This document shows positions 10,906 to 20,040 of a stretch of DNA of 64,000 nucleotides, piece by piece (the first letter of the stretch is position 1; the number at the start of each line of letters is the position of its first letter). The stretch is from NCBI GenBank assembly GCA_003290165.1, contig QNQO01005807.1:1-64000 (forward strand), given 5' to 3'. The position numbers and the translations under genes were made by a program. The DNA is from Berberis thunbergii (Eukaryota; Streptophyta; Magnoliopsida; Ranunculales; Berberidaceae). The notes beneath the pieces were generated by a model, which was not told where the DNA came from, did no database searches, and saw only the letters and a list, made by a program, of their open reading frames with translations.

Positions 10906-11421
10906 TTGCCAAGATCGATGTGCGCTTGGATACCGAAACCAAATCATCCAATCTTACTGAAGTTCATCCTCAACAGGTCGTACTCCTTCACCTTCAATCC
11001 ACTCTCAAGAAGTTGCATCCCCTTGTCACCTCGACGGTGACATAGCAAGAAATCTTCTCATTACACCCAATTCTGAAGAAGAAAAAAACTGTTAACAAAA
11101 AAAAAATCAAAGGGTCAAAAACCCCATCAACCAAATCAATGTAAAATCAAAATGAACAAAAAAACATAAAAGAGATAAACCCTTTTTGTTTGTTAGATAC
11201 ATACCTTTGGAGAAAACTGGGGTTTGTCCACTCAACAACTTCAACACCTACAAATAAATATCAGTGAAAAACGATGGGGGTTTAGGATGAAAAGATGTGC
11301 AATGGGGTTTAGGGGGTAAGAGAGATATAGACTTAGTATACATACCTTAGAGGCCTTGGTGAGACGATCTCTGCTCTTGCCGACGGAGATGTTGAGGACG
11401 AGCTTCTGCACCTAGATCTCT
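10906..11421 (-). pseudogene. Captured ribosomal protein L11 (uL5) gene fragment, three exons
   Basis: Exon 1 (about 11421-11346) encodes VQKLVLNISVGKSRDRLTKA then SK, after a stop where lysine is expected (EI*VQK). Exon 2 (11247-11205) encodes VLKLLSGQTPVFSK between a TTGTAG acceptor and a GTATGT donor. Exon 3 (11072-10906) encodes [13 protein letters not shown], then after a one-base loss [20 protein letters not shown] and, past an in-frame stop, FGFGIQAHIDLG. These are the first two thirds of RPL11, a 60S subunit protein that contacts 5S rRNA. Intact introns show capture of genomic DNA. Two stops and a frameshift make it non-functional. Confidence 0.9.
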
Positions 11422-11800
11422 ATTTCTCGATCTCTCAATTTCTCTCTCCCTCACTTTCTCCCTCTCCCTGAATCTCTCTCACTCTCGCTTGAGCGGCGTG
11501 CCTTTGGTTTGAAGAAAAGCGGTGTGCCTTTGGTTTGAAGAAGAGCGACATCCCTCTCCCTGGATCTCTCTCACTCCCACTCCCACTCTCCCTGGATCTC
11601 TCTCTCTCTCGCTCGATTTCTCTCTCCCTCACTCTTTCACTCTCTCTTGATTTCTCTCACTCTCCCTAGATTTCTCTCTCCCTCACTCTCGCTTGTAGAG
11701 CGACATACCTTTGGAGAAGAAAAATGCCTCTCTGATCTGCTGCGATTGACGGGGGAGGAAAGCGAGACTGAGGGAGAAAGACGTAGATGTTGAAGTGGAA
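11400..11800. repeat. CT-rich low-complexity block near the CACTA right end
   Basis: Runs of TCTCTC and CTCCCT with duplicated units such as GTGCCTTTGGTTTGAAGAA (two copies at about 11500-11545). It lies just upstream of the L11 piece on its strand and may derive from that gene's leader, since CT-rich leaders are common in plant ribosomal protein genes. That origin is an inference. Confidence 0.6.
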
Positions 11801-11839
11801 TCGAGCGAGGTCGCTTTTTTATTTCCCGCCTACTCTTTC

Positions 11840-11998
11840 GTGGCGTTTTATCAATTCGCGCATTTCTTTTTTCACTTCCCGCGTGGCTTTTGGTCTATAG
11901 CGGTTCCAATTTTAATTGGCTGTGAATTCAGTCAATTATAGCGGTTTTCACAAAAACGCTATAATCATATGCTATCAATGAACACTTTTCTTGTAATG
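11840..11998. repeat. CACTA right terminus and subterminal repeats
   Basis: Contains TGGCGTTTTATC, CTATAGCGGTT, AATTATAGCGGTTTTC and AAAACGCTATAATC, matching the left subterminal motif. It ends TTTTCTTGTAATG, the inverse of the left end except that the terminal triplet is ATG rather than GTG. ATT at 11999-12001 duplicates 2424-2426. Confidence 0.88.
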
Positions 11999-12001
11999 AT
12001 T

Positions 12002-12234
12002 ACTAGGAACTCATATGACCCATATCTAATAGAACAAGCAGTTTTGGGTTCGTCACCAGCAGTAATGCGAACCTGATGGTAACCTGATCTCAAGTCGAGT
12101 TTTGTGAAGTATATGGTGGATCCAAGTTGGTCGAATAAGTCTGCAATGAGCGGTAGCGGGTATTTGTTCTTTATAGTGACTTTGTTCAAGGCTCTATAAT
12201 CAACACAAATGTGAAGGCTGACATCTTGTTTCCT
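12002..12234 (-). pseudogene. gypsy RT remnant, N-terminal palm (element A)
   Basis: The minus strand encodes [20 protein letters not shown] then [15 protein letters not shown], the start of the reverse transcriptase palm. It continues leftwards across the CACTA insertion into 2426-2198. A stop near 12235 separates it from the upstream gag-protease frame, so element A could not make an uninterrupted polyprotein even before the insertions. Confidence 0.88.
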
Positions 12235-14259
12235 CTAAAAAAGAACAGGTGCCCCATAAGGTGCTTTAGAAAGCCGAATGAATCCCAACTCCAACAAGCC
12301 ATCTAGTTGTTTTCTCAATTTGGTCAACTCTGGAGGGCTCATGCGGTATGGACTACTTGCGGGTGGCTTGGCACCAGACACTAACTCAATTTCGTGATCA
12401 ATGAGCCTTTTGGGAGGTAGATTCTTTGGCAATTCATTCGGCATCACTTCACTGAAGTCAGCAATAACTTGGGCAACTTCCTCAGGGATTTTGCTAATAT
12501 CATCTTCCATCTCTAGCTTTGCCATAACTAAGTATGTATCTTCTCCTTTGGCCAAGCCTCTCTTGACTTGGAGCGCTGACAATATTCTATCATGAGTTGT
12601 GGGTCGAATTGAGGTTGGTACAATGCGTAGTCTGGGTCCGAAAAACCCCAAGAAGTCCATGAAAGGTAGTGGTCCTGCTGCAGCTCCTCGGAAGAATTCT
12701 TGGCCAAGAATCACCTTAAAATCATCGAGTGGGACGGCCAAGAAGTTTGATCTTCCTTCCCATGGACCAACCTGTAGTGGCACAGCTCTAGCCATACCAT
12801 TAATAGAGATTGTCTCAGAGTTGACAGCTTTCAACTTACCCACATCTCCTTCTAAGTTCAGACCCACACGTCTAGCTTCATCTGGAGCAATAAAATTGTC
12901 TGTCGCTCCTGAATCCAACAATGTTTGGGAAGAGAACCCATTAATAGTTATGTCAATGTATTGAAAAGCCTTCTTGTGTGGGTGCTCATTCATTTCTCCT
13001 TTGACAGCATTGAGCTTGCGTAGAGCTCCCATATGGGAGGTCTCATTGTTGGTGGGGTTCGAGCTCGATGCAGTCGAGTTAGAAGATTCTGCTTGAAGCA
13101 AGGACATCAATGAGTGTAGGGCTGGTTTGGATGCACATTTGCCTGTTGAGTGATTCCTGCTATTGCAAAGAATGCATGGGGCAAGTGCAGATGGTCTCCA
13201 CTGCCTAGAGTAGTTTTGCCCTCCTTTGTTGTTGTAATTTGAGTTGCTAGAGCTGGCATTCCAATTTCTGTTGGAACTCCAATTCTGGTTGGACGGCCGA
13301 GAATTGTAGTTTCCTCGGTTCTGACTTGAGTTTCCCCAATTTTGGTGAGGTGATCGAGCATTCGACTCTGAGCTTGAATTGGTACTACAAGTTCTAGCTG
13401 TGGAGTGATTGAGCGAAGTGGATCCAGCCATGGGCATATAATCGCTAAACCTTTCTGCTGCTGCAATAACACTTGTAATATCTGTCACCTTCTGCCTTTG
13501 CAATTCTGCTTGCAGAAGCGGCTGAGCTTGTTCCATGAAACAAAAAACTTTGTCCTTCTCAGACATGTCTCGAATATCTAGCAAGCAAGTTGAGAACTGC
13601 CTGACATAGTCTCGAATATTGCATGTCTGTTTGATGGTGTGGAGCTTCCTCCTTGCTAAGAAATCAATGTTCCCAGGCAAGAATTGATTTCTGAGTTCCT
13701 TCTTGAGGTCTGCCCAAGTTCTAATAAGGATGTGACATTCTTCCATATCTGCATATTTGGTTCTCCACCATAGTTTCGCATCACCTGCTAAGTACATGGT
13801 CGCCATGGTGACCTTGGCTTCTTCTAATTCGGGGTTCACCGCACGAAAATACTGCTCCAGATCAAACAAGAAGTTCTCTAGCTCCTTCCCATCTCGTACC
13901 CCTGTATATGACTTTGGCTCAGGCACTTTCATCTTAGGGTGATCAGTCGTCCCTGTGGCCTTGGTCAGCAAGCCAACCCTTGCAAATAAATCCTCCAGCT
14001 GTAATTGGAAATCACTCATCACCTGAGTTGTAGGGTGAGGCGACTCTTCCATAGCGACTGTCCGTCCCTCTAAATTATCGACGTGTTCAGCCAACGAATT
14101 CACTCTGTCTGCCAAGTGAAAATGTCCATCAAGCCGATTGATCTGTTCTCCCAAACTGCTCAATTGATCCATTTTGTTTTCTAGTCTCTGCACTCGACTA
14201 GTCTGTCGTTCCTCCATAGTGCTAAGGCGCTCGCTTAGTTCCTGCATCCTGGTTTGCAT
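12235..14259 (-). CDS. gypsy gag-protease-(RT N-terminus) polyprotein, element A
   Basis: An uninterrupted 674-codon frame. Residues 1-90 form a coiled-coil-rich N-terminus with heptad-like leucines. The retrotransposon gag capsid region (about 110-290) contains KLWWRTKYADME and RNQFLPGNIDF. A Ser/Asn-rich linker is followed by a CCHC zinc knuckle near residue 365 (C-I-L-C, His, Cys). An aspartic protease with LLDSGATDNFI lies near residue 447. The frame ends inside the first RT segment (APYGAPVLF). The start codon lies just inside the primer binding site. This is the gag-pol order of chromoviruses. The reading frame has survived, while pol is truncated by a stop and by the nested elements. 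Confidence 0.9.
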   Translation of the reverse strand: MQTRMQELSERLSTMEERQTSRVQRLENKMDQLSSLGEQINRLDGHFHLADRVNSLAEHVDNLEGRTVAMEESPHPTTQVMSDFQLQLEDLFARVGLLTKATGTTDHPKMKVPEPKSYTGVRDGKELENFLFDLEQYFRAVNPELEEAKVTMATMYLAGDAKLWWRTKYADMEECHILIRTWADLKKELRNQFLPGNIDFLARRKLHTIKQTCNIRDYVRQFSTCLLDIRDMSEKDKVFCFMEQAQPLLQAELQRQKVTDITSVIAAAERFSDYMPMAGSTSLNHSTARTCSTNSSSESNARSPHQNWGNSSQNRGNYNSRPSNQNWSSNRNWNASSSNSNYNNKGGQNYSRQWRPSALAPCILCNSRNHSTGKCASKPALHSLMSLLQAESSNSTASSSNPTNNETSHMGALRKLNAVKGEMNEHPHKKAFQYIDITINGFSSQTLLDSGATDNFIAPDEARRVGLNLEGDVGKLKAVNSETISINGMARAVPLQVGPWEGRSNFLAVPLDDFKVILGQEFFRGAAAGPLPFMDFLGFFGPRLRIVPTSIRPTTHDRILSALQVKRGLAKGEDTYLVMAKLEMEDDISKIPEEVAQVIADFSEVMPNELPKNLPPKRLIDHEIELVSGAKPPASSPYRMSPPELTKLRKQLDGLLELGFIRLSKAPYGAPVLF

Positions 14260-14266
14260 TCAACAA

Positions 14267-14284
14267 GCTCTGGCTCTGATACCA
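14267..14284 (-). other. Primer binding site of element A
   Basis: On the minus strand this reads TGGTATCAGAGCCAGAGC, two bases inside the 5' LTR. It is complementary to the 3' end of initiator methionine tRNA, the usual primer of plant gypsy elements. Confidence 0.88.
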
Positions 14285-14286
14285 AC

Positions 14287-14765
14287 TGTCACGGACTAGC
14301 AATCTGTGCGGCACTAGCTATCCAATTCACTAGTAAGCCTATGAGTAGTTACTTCAACGGGCACTAATATTAGCTTGAGAATGCACAATATCAATCTGTA
14401 GACAATATAACGATGCACAATAATCAGCAAAAACTTTCATTAACATTCAATAGATTACAATGGGGAGGAACGCTCGAAAGGACATTGCTTAAGACTAGTT
14501 TGATGCTAACGATCGATGAAAATACAAGTTTGAAGTTGAAAAGCAAGGCAAAGAAAACAATAAAAATGCTAGCGGTACAGTCTGGCCCGACTATGCAATG
14601 GAGGCAACACGTCCTCACAGTCAAGAGCTCAAACCTTCCCCCTATAATATAGATGCTAAACATTTGGGCACTTTTCAAAAGGGAACATTGAGTTTTGAGA
14701 CCATTAGGAAAGTCTTGAAAGACCTCTGACGTTGATTTCTCTGACCAACAGTACTAGTCCTGACA
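14287..14765 (-). repeat. 5' LTR of element A
   Basis: 479 bp, beginning TGTCACGGACTAG and ending GTACTAGTCCTGACA in plus-strand reading. It is the same length as, and very similar to, the LTR at 44609-45087. Being the right-hand LTR of a minus-strand element it is the promoter LTR. Confidence 0.93.
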
Positions 14766-16299
14766 CCCGCCTCCGACGACTACACACTTTGATCGTAGAC
14801 GCAAGAGGCGGGGAAGGGAAATCGCACTCTACAACAAAGTTCACACACAATCATGTAACAACCGAGATCAATCGCAGTTTCTTTGTCAAGAAACAGAAAC
14901 CTACAAAGCAAATTCATCTCCTTCACATAGACATGCCCAATTCCTTAACACACCAGCCTCCAATTCCTCATCACGATCACAACCCTTCTATGTCTCTCTA
15001 GAATCAACAAATGCAGCAACACAGAGACCTCTCCCTCACGAGCCTCCCTGCTTATTCCCTTCACGAACGCACACAGTTCTTCCTCACTCAGCCAGACAGC
15101 TCTCCATCATCCAACCTCAGCATCAAAATCTTTCTCGCATAAACACAGACACACACAACAACTCTCTTACTCGCACAACCCCAATTGCCTCCTTCTAGCC
15201 AACAACCTTCCAGCCACAACCCACCATCTCTGCCATCACACAACAGTTGCAGAACACACACTCACATAGCAACTCTCTTGGTCGCACCCAACAGTAGGTC
15301 GATCACAATAGCATCTCTCTCGCTAATGTCTCTACCCCACGAATAGCTTCTGTCGATCGATTTTCTCCTTCGGCAAGCAGCAAACGCCAAACAAAAAACA
15401 AACTCGCACGCCTGTCCGTTTCTCTTCGTCGACAGCTACCATCTCGTCGACGATCACCATCGGCATCATCCATCTCCTCAACGCCTTATGTCCTTCCTCG
15501 TTTCCCTCAATCTCTCACTCGTCCTCTGTTGCAATAACAACGAAACACATCAGTGAAGAAGAAGAAGTTTTGGAGGGAAATTCAATTCTCTTTATTTCAC
15601 TATTTGCACCTCAAGCTTTATCTGTACCACCACACAAGCTCAAAAAAAATACCAGCACCAATGTTGAGCAATACCAGCACCAATGCTGAGCAATACCAAC
15701 ATTTGTGCTGAGCAATTTTTTCAACCTTCAGGCTAAAGGGGAGTCATGCTAACTCAAATTGAACCATTAATTGTTCACTCGACAGTCATGATTTCTTCAT
15801 ACCAAAATCATCCAGAATTCAACAATCATGTTGACTTTAGTCGAACCATTAGTCGTTCACTCGACAGTCGTGATTTCTTCATACCAAAATTATCCAAAAT
15901 TTGATAATCATGCTGACTAGAGTCGAACATTAGCAACTTCACTTGACAATCATTATTTCTTCACCAAATTGGACTTCAAAGTTTTCTCCAAGCTGCACAT
16001 TTCATCTGCGTCTACATGTCCAGCTCACGGGGGCGTGTTAGAATATGAAGGGTTTGCACTCAACATAGCCAACTCCAAGTCTAAGATTGATTCACCTCTA
16101 TAAGAAGAAAAATACAAAAATAGGAAAGTGCAAGAATAGGAAATTCGGAATAGTTAAAGAAGTAAAGTCAGAATGGGAAAATTAGAATATGAAAGTCAAA
16201 ATAAGACTTTATTTTGTATTAGAAGTTTTAAATTTCAAGTTTCCACGTGAACAAGAACAACAATAATAATACAATTTTTCAAATATTTTCGTTACGTAC
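14766..16299. other. Intergenic DNA with an 82-bp tandem repeat
   Basis: No gene seen. 14770-15540 is C-rich with many stops in all frames. 15640-15715 has three copies of an AATACCAGCACCAATG-like motif. 15761-about 15995 has three tandem copies of an 82-bp unit starting GAACCATTA. At 16036 the sequence TGTTAGAATATG follows a G-rich run and resembles the start of a Copia-type LTR, with the matching end unclear before 16290. Confidence 0.55.
15761..15995. repeat. Three tandem 82-bp units
   Basis: GAACCATTA or a variant begins units at 15761, 15843 and 15925. Each contains a TTCACTYGACAGTC-like block, TTTCTTCA and AATCATG. Divergence between units is moderate. Confidence 0.85.
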
Positions 16300-17791
16300 T
16301 TGTGGTGGAATAACTCATCTTGGCCATCATCGGTGGATTGGGTAGCAAATACTGTGGAACACCGTATTCTGCAAAACCCAAATCTTAAGCCAAAGGAAAT
16401 ACTGGAGGAGATCCACGGAGTTCATGGCATAACCTTAAGTTACAAACTAGCCTGGAGAGGAAAGGAGCGGGTGTTCGTGGATCATTTGAAGTAGCTTATG
16501 GCCTCCTACCTCAGTACTGTGAGCAAGTTAGAAGGACCTACCCTGGAAGTACTGCATCTGTTCATTTAAATCCAAATGATATTGCGTCCGAGGTCTGTTT
16601 ATCTCATTTCAAGCATCAATAATTAGTCTTGCTAATGCTGGCCGCTCACTGATTGGTCTAGATAAAACTCCTCGGAAAAGCAAATACTTTGGAACTTTGC
16701 TTTTCGCCTTTGGATTTGATGGAGATGCTGGTGTGTTTCCATTGGCATTTGGGGTTATTGACGAGGAAATGATGAGAACTGCATGTGGTTTCTGTCTGAG
16801 CTGCATAACTTGCTTGAGATTAATAGGGAGAATATGCCAAGACTGACTATTCTTTCAGACAGGCAAAAGAGCGTTGTTGATGCAGTAGAAGCTACTTTCC
16901 CAACAGCTTTTCATGGTTTCTGTATGCGTCACATCAGCAATACCTTCCACAAGCAATTCAACGACACAATGCTTGTAAATCTTCTGTGAGAAGCTGCTCA
17001 AGCTCTCACAAATATTGAGTTTGAAGCAAAAAATACTGGAGATTGGACTTTTTAAGGAAGCTGCTTACTGCATTCGTTGCATTCCACCACGCCTCTGGGC
17101 TACAGCTTATTTCGAGGGAGCAAGATACGGGCATCTGACAGCCAACATAGTTGAGTTATTGAACTCTTGGATAGTTGAAGCCTCTGGGCTAACTATAATT
17201 CAGATGATGGATTCTATTTGGTGGCAACTAATGGCATGGTTCAGCAAAAGGCGTGAAGCAAGTATGCAATGGAATACAATTCTCGTGCCTTCTGCTGAGA
17301 AGCATGTTTCAGAGGCTCTAGATCATGCCAACAGTTTTCAAGTTCTACGTGTGAATGAAGCAGAATTTGAAATTATTTCTCATACAAGAACCCATGTTGT
17401 GGACATCCGATACCGCTGATGTGCATGTGGTGGCTGGCAACTTCATGGGTTGCTCTGTGTGCATGCTGTGGCTGCACTTCTGTCTTGCCGGCAGAACATG
17501 CATCGTTTTACTGAAAGTTGCTTCACTGTTGCAACTTACCGGAAGGCATACTCGCAGACTATACATCCAATTCCACATGAGAGCAGTTGGAAGGAGTTGT
17601 CAAATGGACCTCAGAATGGTGAAAGCAATGTTGTTGCAACTGTCATAAATCCACCAAAGACACTCAGGCCACCTGGGAGGCCAAGAAAGAAGCGAGTTCA
17701 AGAGAACAGTGGGCAAGTAAAGCGAGTCATACATTGTAGCCGTTGCAACCGGACGGGTCATTTTAGAACAACTTGCTCTGTGCCTATATAG
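16300..17791 (+). pseudogene. MUSTANG-type domesticated Mutator transposase gene, broken
   Basis: The plus strand reads, in shifting frames: EILEEIHGVHGITLSYKLAW (16380-16460); QYCEQVRRTYPGS and GLDKTPRKSKYFGTLLFAFG with FPLAFGV (16520-16760); the MULE transposase domain LTILSDRQKSVVDAVEATFP then FHGFCMRHI (16830-16940); ARYGHLTANIVELLNSWIVE (17130); a SWIM zinc finger with C-A-C-x2-W-Q-x3-G-x2-C-x-H (17415-17470); and a GRPRKKR stretch plus a C-terminal CCHC knuckle H-C-S-R-C-N-R-T-G-H-F (17740-17785). This order fits plant MUSTANG (MUG) genes, host genes derived from Mu-like transposases. The N-terminus is absent. There are stops near 16990 and 17418 and several frameshifts, so it is a pseudogene. 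No terminal inverted repeats flank it, which argues against an ordinary mobile MULE. Confidence 0.78.
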
Positions 17792-18425
17792 GCCCTTCAG
17801 TGTCAGCTTTACTTCTCATTTGAAGACTCTATGGTTCTTTATGCCTTTCTCTTGCTTGTTTATGCCAAATGCTGCAGACTGATGCACAGTGCAACAATCT
17901 GCTTTTACACAAAGCTGGGTAGTCATAGTACAGTTATAGAAAGGATTTGATTTATATCAGCTTCATACATTTACAGAAAAATATACATGTAAGGTACACT
18001 GATTGATTATATTTACTTATTACATATTCACATTCACTTAGCTTTAACTGGGTGTTTAGTTATTTAGATGATTGGAATTTTTCTGTTCTTTCAAAACTGC
18101 CCAGTCTAATGCTTTGCGCAAGTTCACTGTGATTTCATACAGCCAAACAATGTCAGGCTGAAGAGCTTGAAATGTGTGCACTAGTAGTGCTATTGCAATA
18201 TACCCATTCAGAGTTTTGGATGAATGCCATGCTTGTTTGCATCTTTTGTAGGCTATGTTCTAAGAAGAATTCAGATTGTCCTTTAATCCTTGTATTATGT
18301 GTGAGAATGGGGGAGTCTGACTGAAATAGAATGAATAAAATTAATATATATATATATATATATTTGTGAATCATAAATAGTTATGCACTGGGAGAGCTTT
18401 GTTGAGGAGGCATTGTAGATACTTT
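17792..18425 (+). other. 3' flank of the MUSTANG-like pseudogene
   Basis: No coding signal. It looks like the former 3' untranslated and downstream sequence. A short (TA)n run lies at 18343-18362. It continues after the hAT insertion at 19301. Confidence 0.5.
18418..18425. repeat. hAT target duplication, left copy
   Basis: GATACTTT, matched exactly at 19293-19300. Confidence 0.9.
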
Positions 18426-19292
18426 CAGTGGCGCGGACTTAGGATTTTATTCAAAGGGGGGCAAAATGGCAAGCAAAGAAAAAATTTCTACTCGAGTTAG
18501 TAAAATAAGAAAAATACAACTATAAAAATATATTGCATATACCAAATTAATAAGTGTAATCCAATTTTAAGTCAAAATAAGGTAACAATATCAATAACTT
18601 TAATAATGGGCAAACGAGCGTAATAACTAGAATATATAACTAAAATCACAAAATAATTAGGATAAATTTACGAAGATAATAAGATCCTAATACAATTTCA
18701 TCGAAAAATGTTTATATGAGGCTTAAATTTTGTACGAGTTGGCTAGTGACATATATTTTCATTGAATTCTTTAGTTATTATTTTAGATATTAATTTCAAA
18801 TATTTTTTTGGTTTGAGGTTTTACGCTACTTGTGAACAAGCAATTCATTGCTTTAATGTTTGTAATTACATATAAAATAGTGTTGAAAACAAAAAAGTAG
18901 GAAAATCTCACAATGACAAAATTGTATAGATATAAAGAAATCATATGACCAAATATACATTTTTATTAAACTAATTTTTTTTTTTTTTTATGTTTGCAAT
19001 TACTATAAAATTGTATTGAAAATAAAAATTAGGTGAGTAACAGTGATAAAAATAGTAATTATTAATAACCATAAAAAAAATGCGTTTGATGAGTATCGAA
19101 CTCAGGTTGTTTACAAAAATTTACACACTTTCAACCACCACCAATAGAAAAATGTAAAAATGATTAAATGAACAATTTACATATTGTATTATACATTATA
19201 AAATTAATTTTTATAAGTTAAGTATATACTAAAATTATTTTAAAAGTTGAGGGGGACAGCTGCCCCCTCGCCCCTTAGTAGGTCCGCCCCTG
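18426..19292. mobile_element. Non-autonomous hAT element, 867 bp
   Basis: Starts CAGTGGCGCGGACTTAGG and ends CCTACTGG-side as TAGGTCCGCCCCTG, imperfect inverted ends with a G-rich strip (GGGGGGCA / TGCCCCC) just inside. The 8-bp direct repeat GATACTTT flanks it at 18418-18425 and 19293-19300, which is the hAT signature. The interior is AT-rich without an open transposase frame. It sits in the downstream region of the MUSTANG-like pseudogene. Confidence 0.9.
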
Positions 19293-19423
19293 GATACTTT
19301 TCATACATAAAGGCAGTTTTGGGAGTGAGGAATTACAATGAGATTGTTTCAGTGGATGTCATAGTGCAGGAAGGTCCGTGGCTTGATTCAACTCTAAAAG
19401 AACTTGGGGCCTCTATTTCGATA

Positions 19424-19623
19424 GAGTCATGCTAGCTATCGAGGAAGTGGGCGAGGAAAACAACGAGGGGAGGGCGCTGGAGGTGGGTGGATCGTCCATC
19501 CCCTTCGGGATGCGCGCCTGAAAATGAGGGCACACGTCCCGAGGGAGATGGACGGTCCACCCACCTCCAGTGCCCTCCCCTCGCTGTTTTCCTCGCCCAC
19601 TTCCTCGACATTTAGAATTTTCC
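19424..19623. mobile_element. 200-bp foldback MITE, Mutator-like
   Basis: A near-perfect inverted repeat. The arm 19440-19505 (CGAGGAAGTGGGCGAGG...) is the reverse complement of the arm ending at 19607 (...CCTCGCCCACTTCCTCG), with about 35 bp of loop. Outside the strong arms are weaker matching ends. A 9-bp direct repeat ATTTCGATA lies at 19415-19423 and 19624-19632, the length expected of Mutator-type insertion. It has no coding capacity. The transcript would form a long hairpin. Confidence 0.85.
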
Positions 19624-19875
19624 ATTTCGATAATAAAAAAGTTTAAACTTTAAAATTTACAGTTACACTTACAGTACGCTAGTACCCCATGCTGGATTGC
19701 ATTGTAAATGGATACAATGTTGGTGTTGAATTGATGCATGGGCCATTCATATGGACCCTAATGTGTGGGTGGACTGGATCCAAATGAGTTAAAAAACAGA
19801 GGTTTGTTGAATTCATAGGGAGTTAGGGACAATGTTGGTGTTGAATGCATGGGCCATTCACTGAGAGGTTTGTTG

Positions 19876-20040
19876 TTGATCAAAAAAAGAGGGACCGAGA
19901 TCGGCCCGAACCCGGCCTGTAAATCGGTTAACCGGTCAACTCGGTCCGGTTTCGGGCCTCATAAACACGGGCCCGATTTTTTCGGTCCGATTTTCTATTT
20001 TTACAATTTGGGCCGGTTACCCGTACTTGGCCAGCCCTAA
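19876..20040. mobile_element. Fragment of a second hAT family (same family as 45470-46444)
   Basis: The stretch with CGGTTAACCGGTCAACTCGG and GGTTACCCGTACTTGGCC, ending AGCCCTAA, matches the right part of the element at 46285-46444, including the ACGGGCCC and GTTACCCGTACTTG blocks. Only this end is present. Just to the left, 19707-19745 and 19831-19860 are direct repeats of AATGTTGGTGTTGAA..GCATGGGCCATTCA. Confidence 0.7.

Larger units (their letters stand above)
2427..11998. mobile_element. CACTA (En/Spm) DNA transposon, non-autonomous, carrying at least seven host gene fragments
   Basis: The left end is CACTACAAGAAAA, the standard plant CACTA terminus. The right end reads TTTTCTTGTAATG, its inverted repeat with one substitution. 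A 3-bp duplication ATT (2424-2426 and 11999-12001) flanks it, as expected for this superfamily, and element B shows the unbroken target at 42320-42330. Both ends carry subterminal repeats built on AAAACGCTAT. The interior shows no TNP2-like transposase or TNPA-like gene in either strand that I could recognise. It holds exons of PARP, a Kelch protein, a DUF1338 enzyme, Argonaute, a GARP transcription factor, RRP36 and RPL11, several with introns in place. Movement would have needed transposase from another copy. Confidence 0.94.
1..14765 (-). mobile_element. Ty3/gypsy chromovirus-type retrotransposon A, 5' part, with two nested insertions
   Basis: An LTR retrotransposon on the minus strand. 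Its 5' LTR is at 14287-14765, its primer binding site lies next to it, and gag-protease-RT follows down to position 1, where the window cuts it in the RNase H region. Integrase and the 3' LTR lie outside. It is colinear with the complete sibling at 39480-45087: window position 1 corresponds to 41636 and the 5' LTR edge to 44609. Colinearity is broken only by the LINE at 463-2181 and the CACTA element at 2427-11998, both flanked by target duplications. Element A therefore consists of 1-462, 2198-2426 and 12002-14765. The five bases outside the LTR are CCCGC; the matching duplication would be off-window. Confidence 0.93.

Noticed and set aside
12401..12964. Plus-strand frames of 64-121 codons opposite gag-protease
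   Set aside because: They are shadows of the 674-codon minus-strand gag-protease frame; the same shadows appear opposite element B.
14413..14678. Open frames of 79-84 codons on both strands inside the LTR, also at 39648 and 44735
   Set aside because: They lie wholly inside LTRs, which are non-coding, and are repeated only because the LTR is.
16036..16290. Copia-type LTR
   Set aside because: TGTTAGAATATG after a G-rich run looks like an LTR start, but no matching end, second LTR or target duplication could be found.
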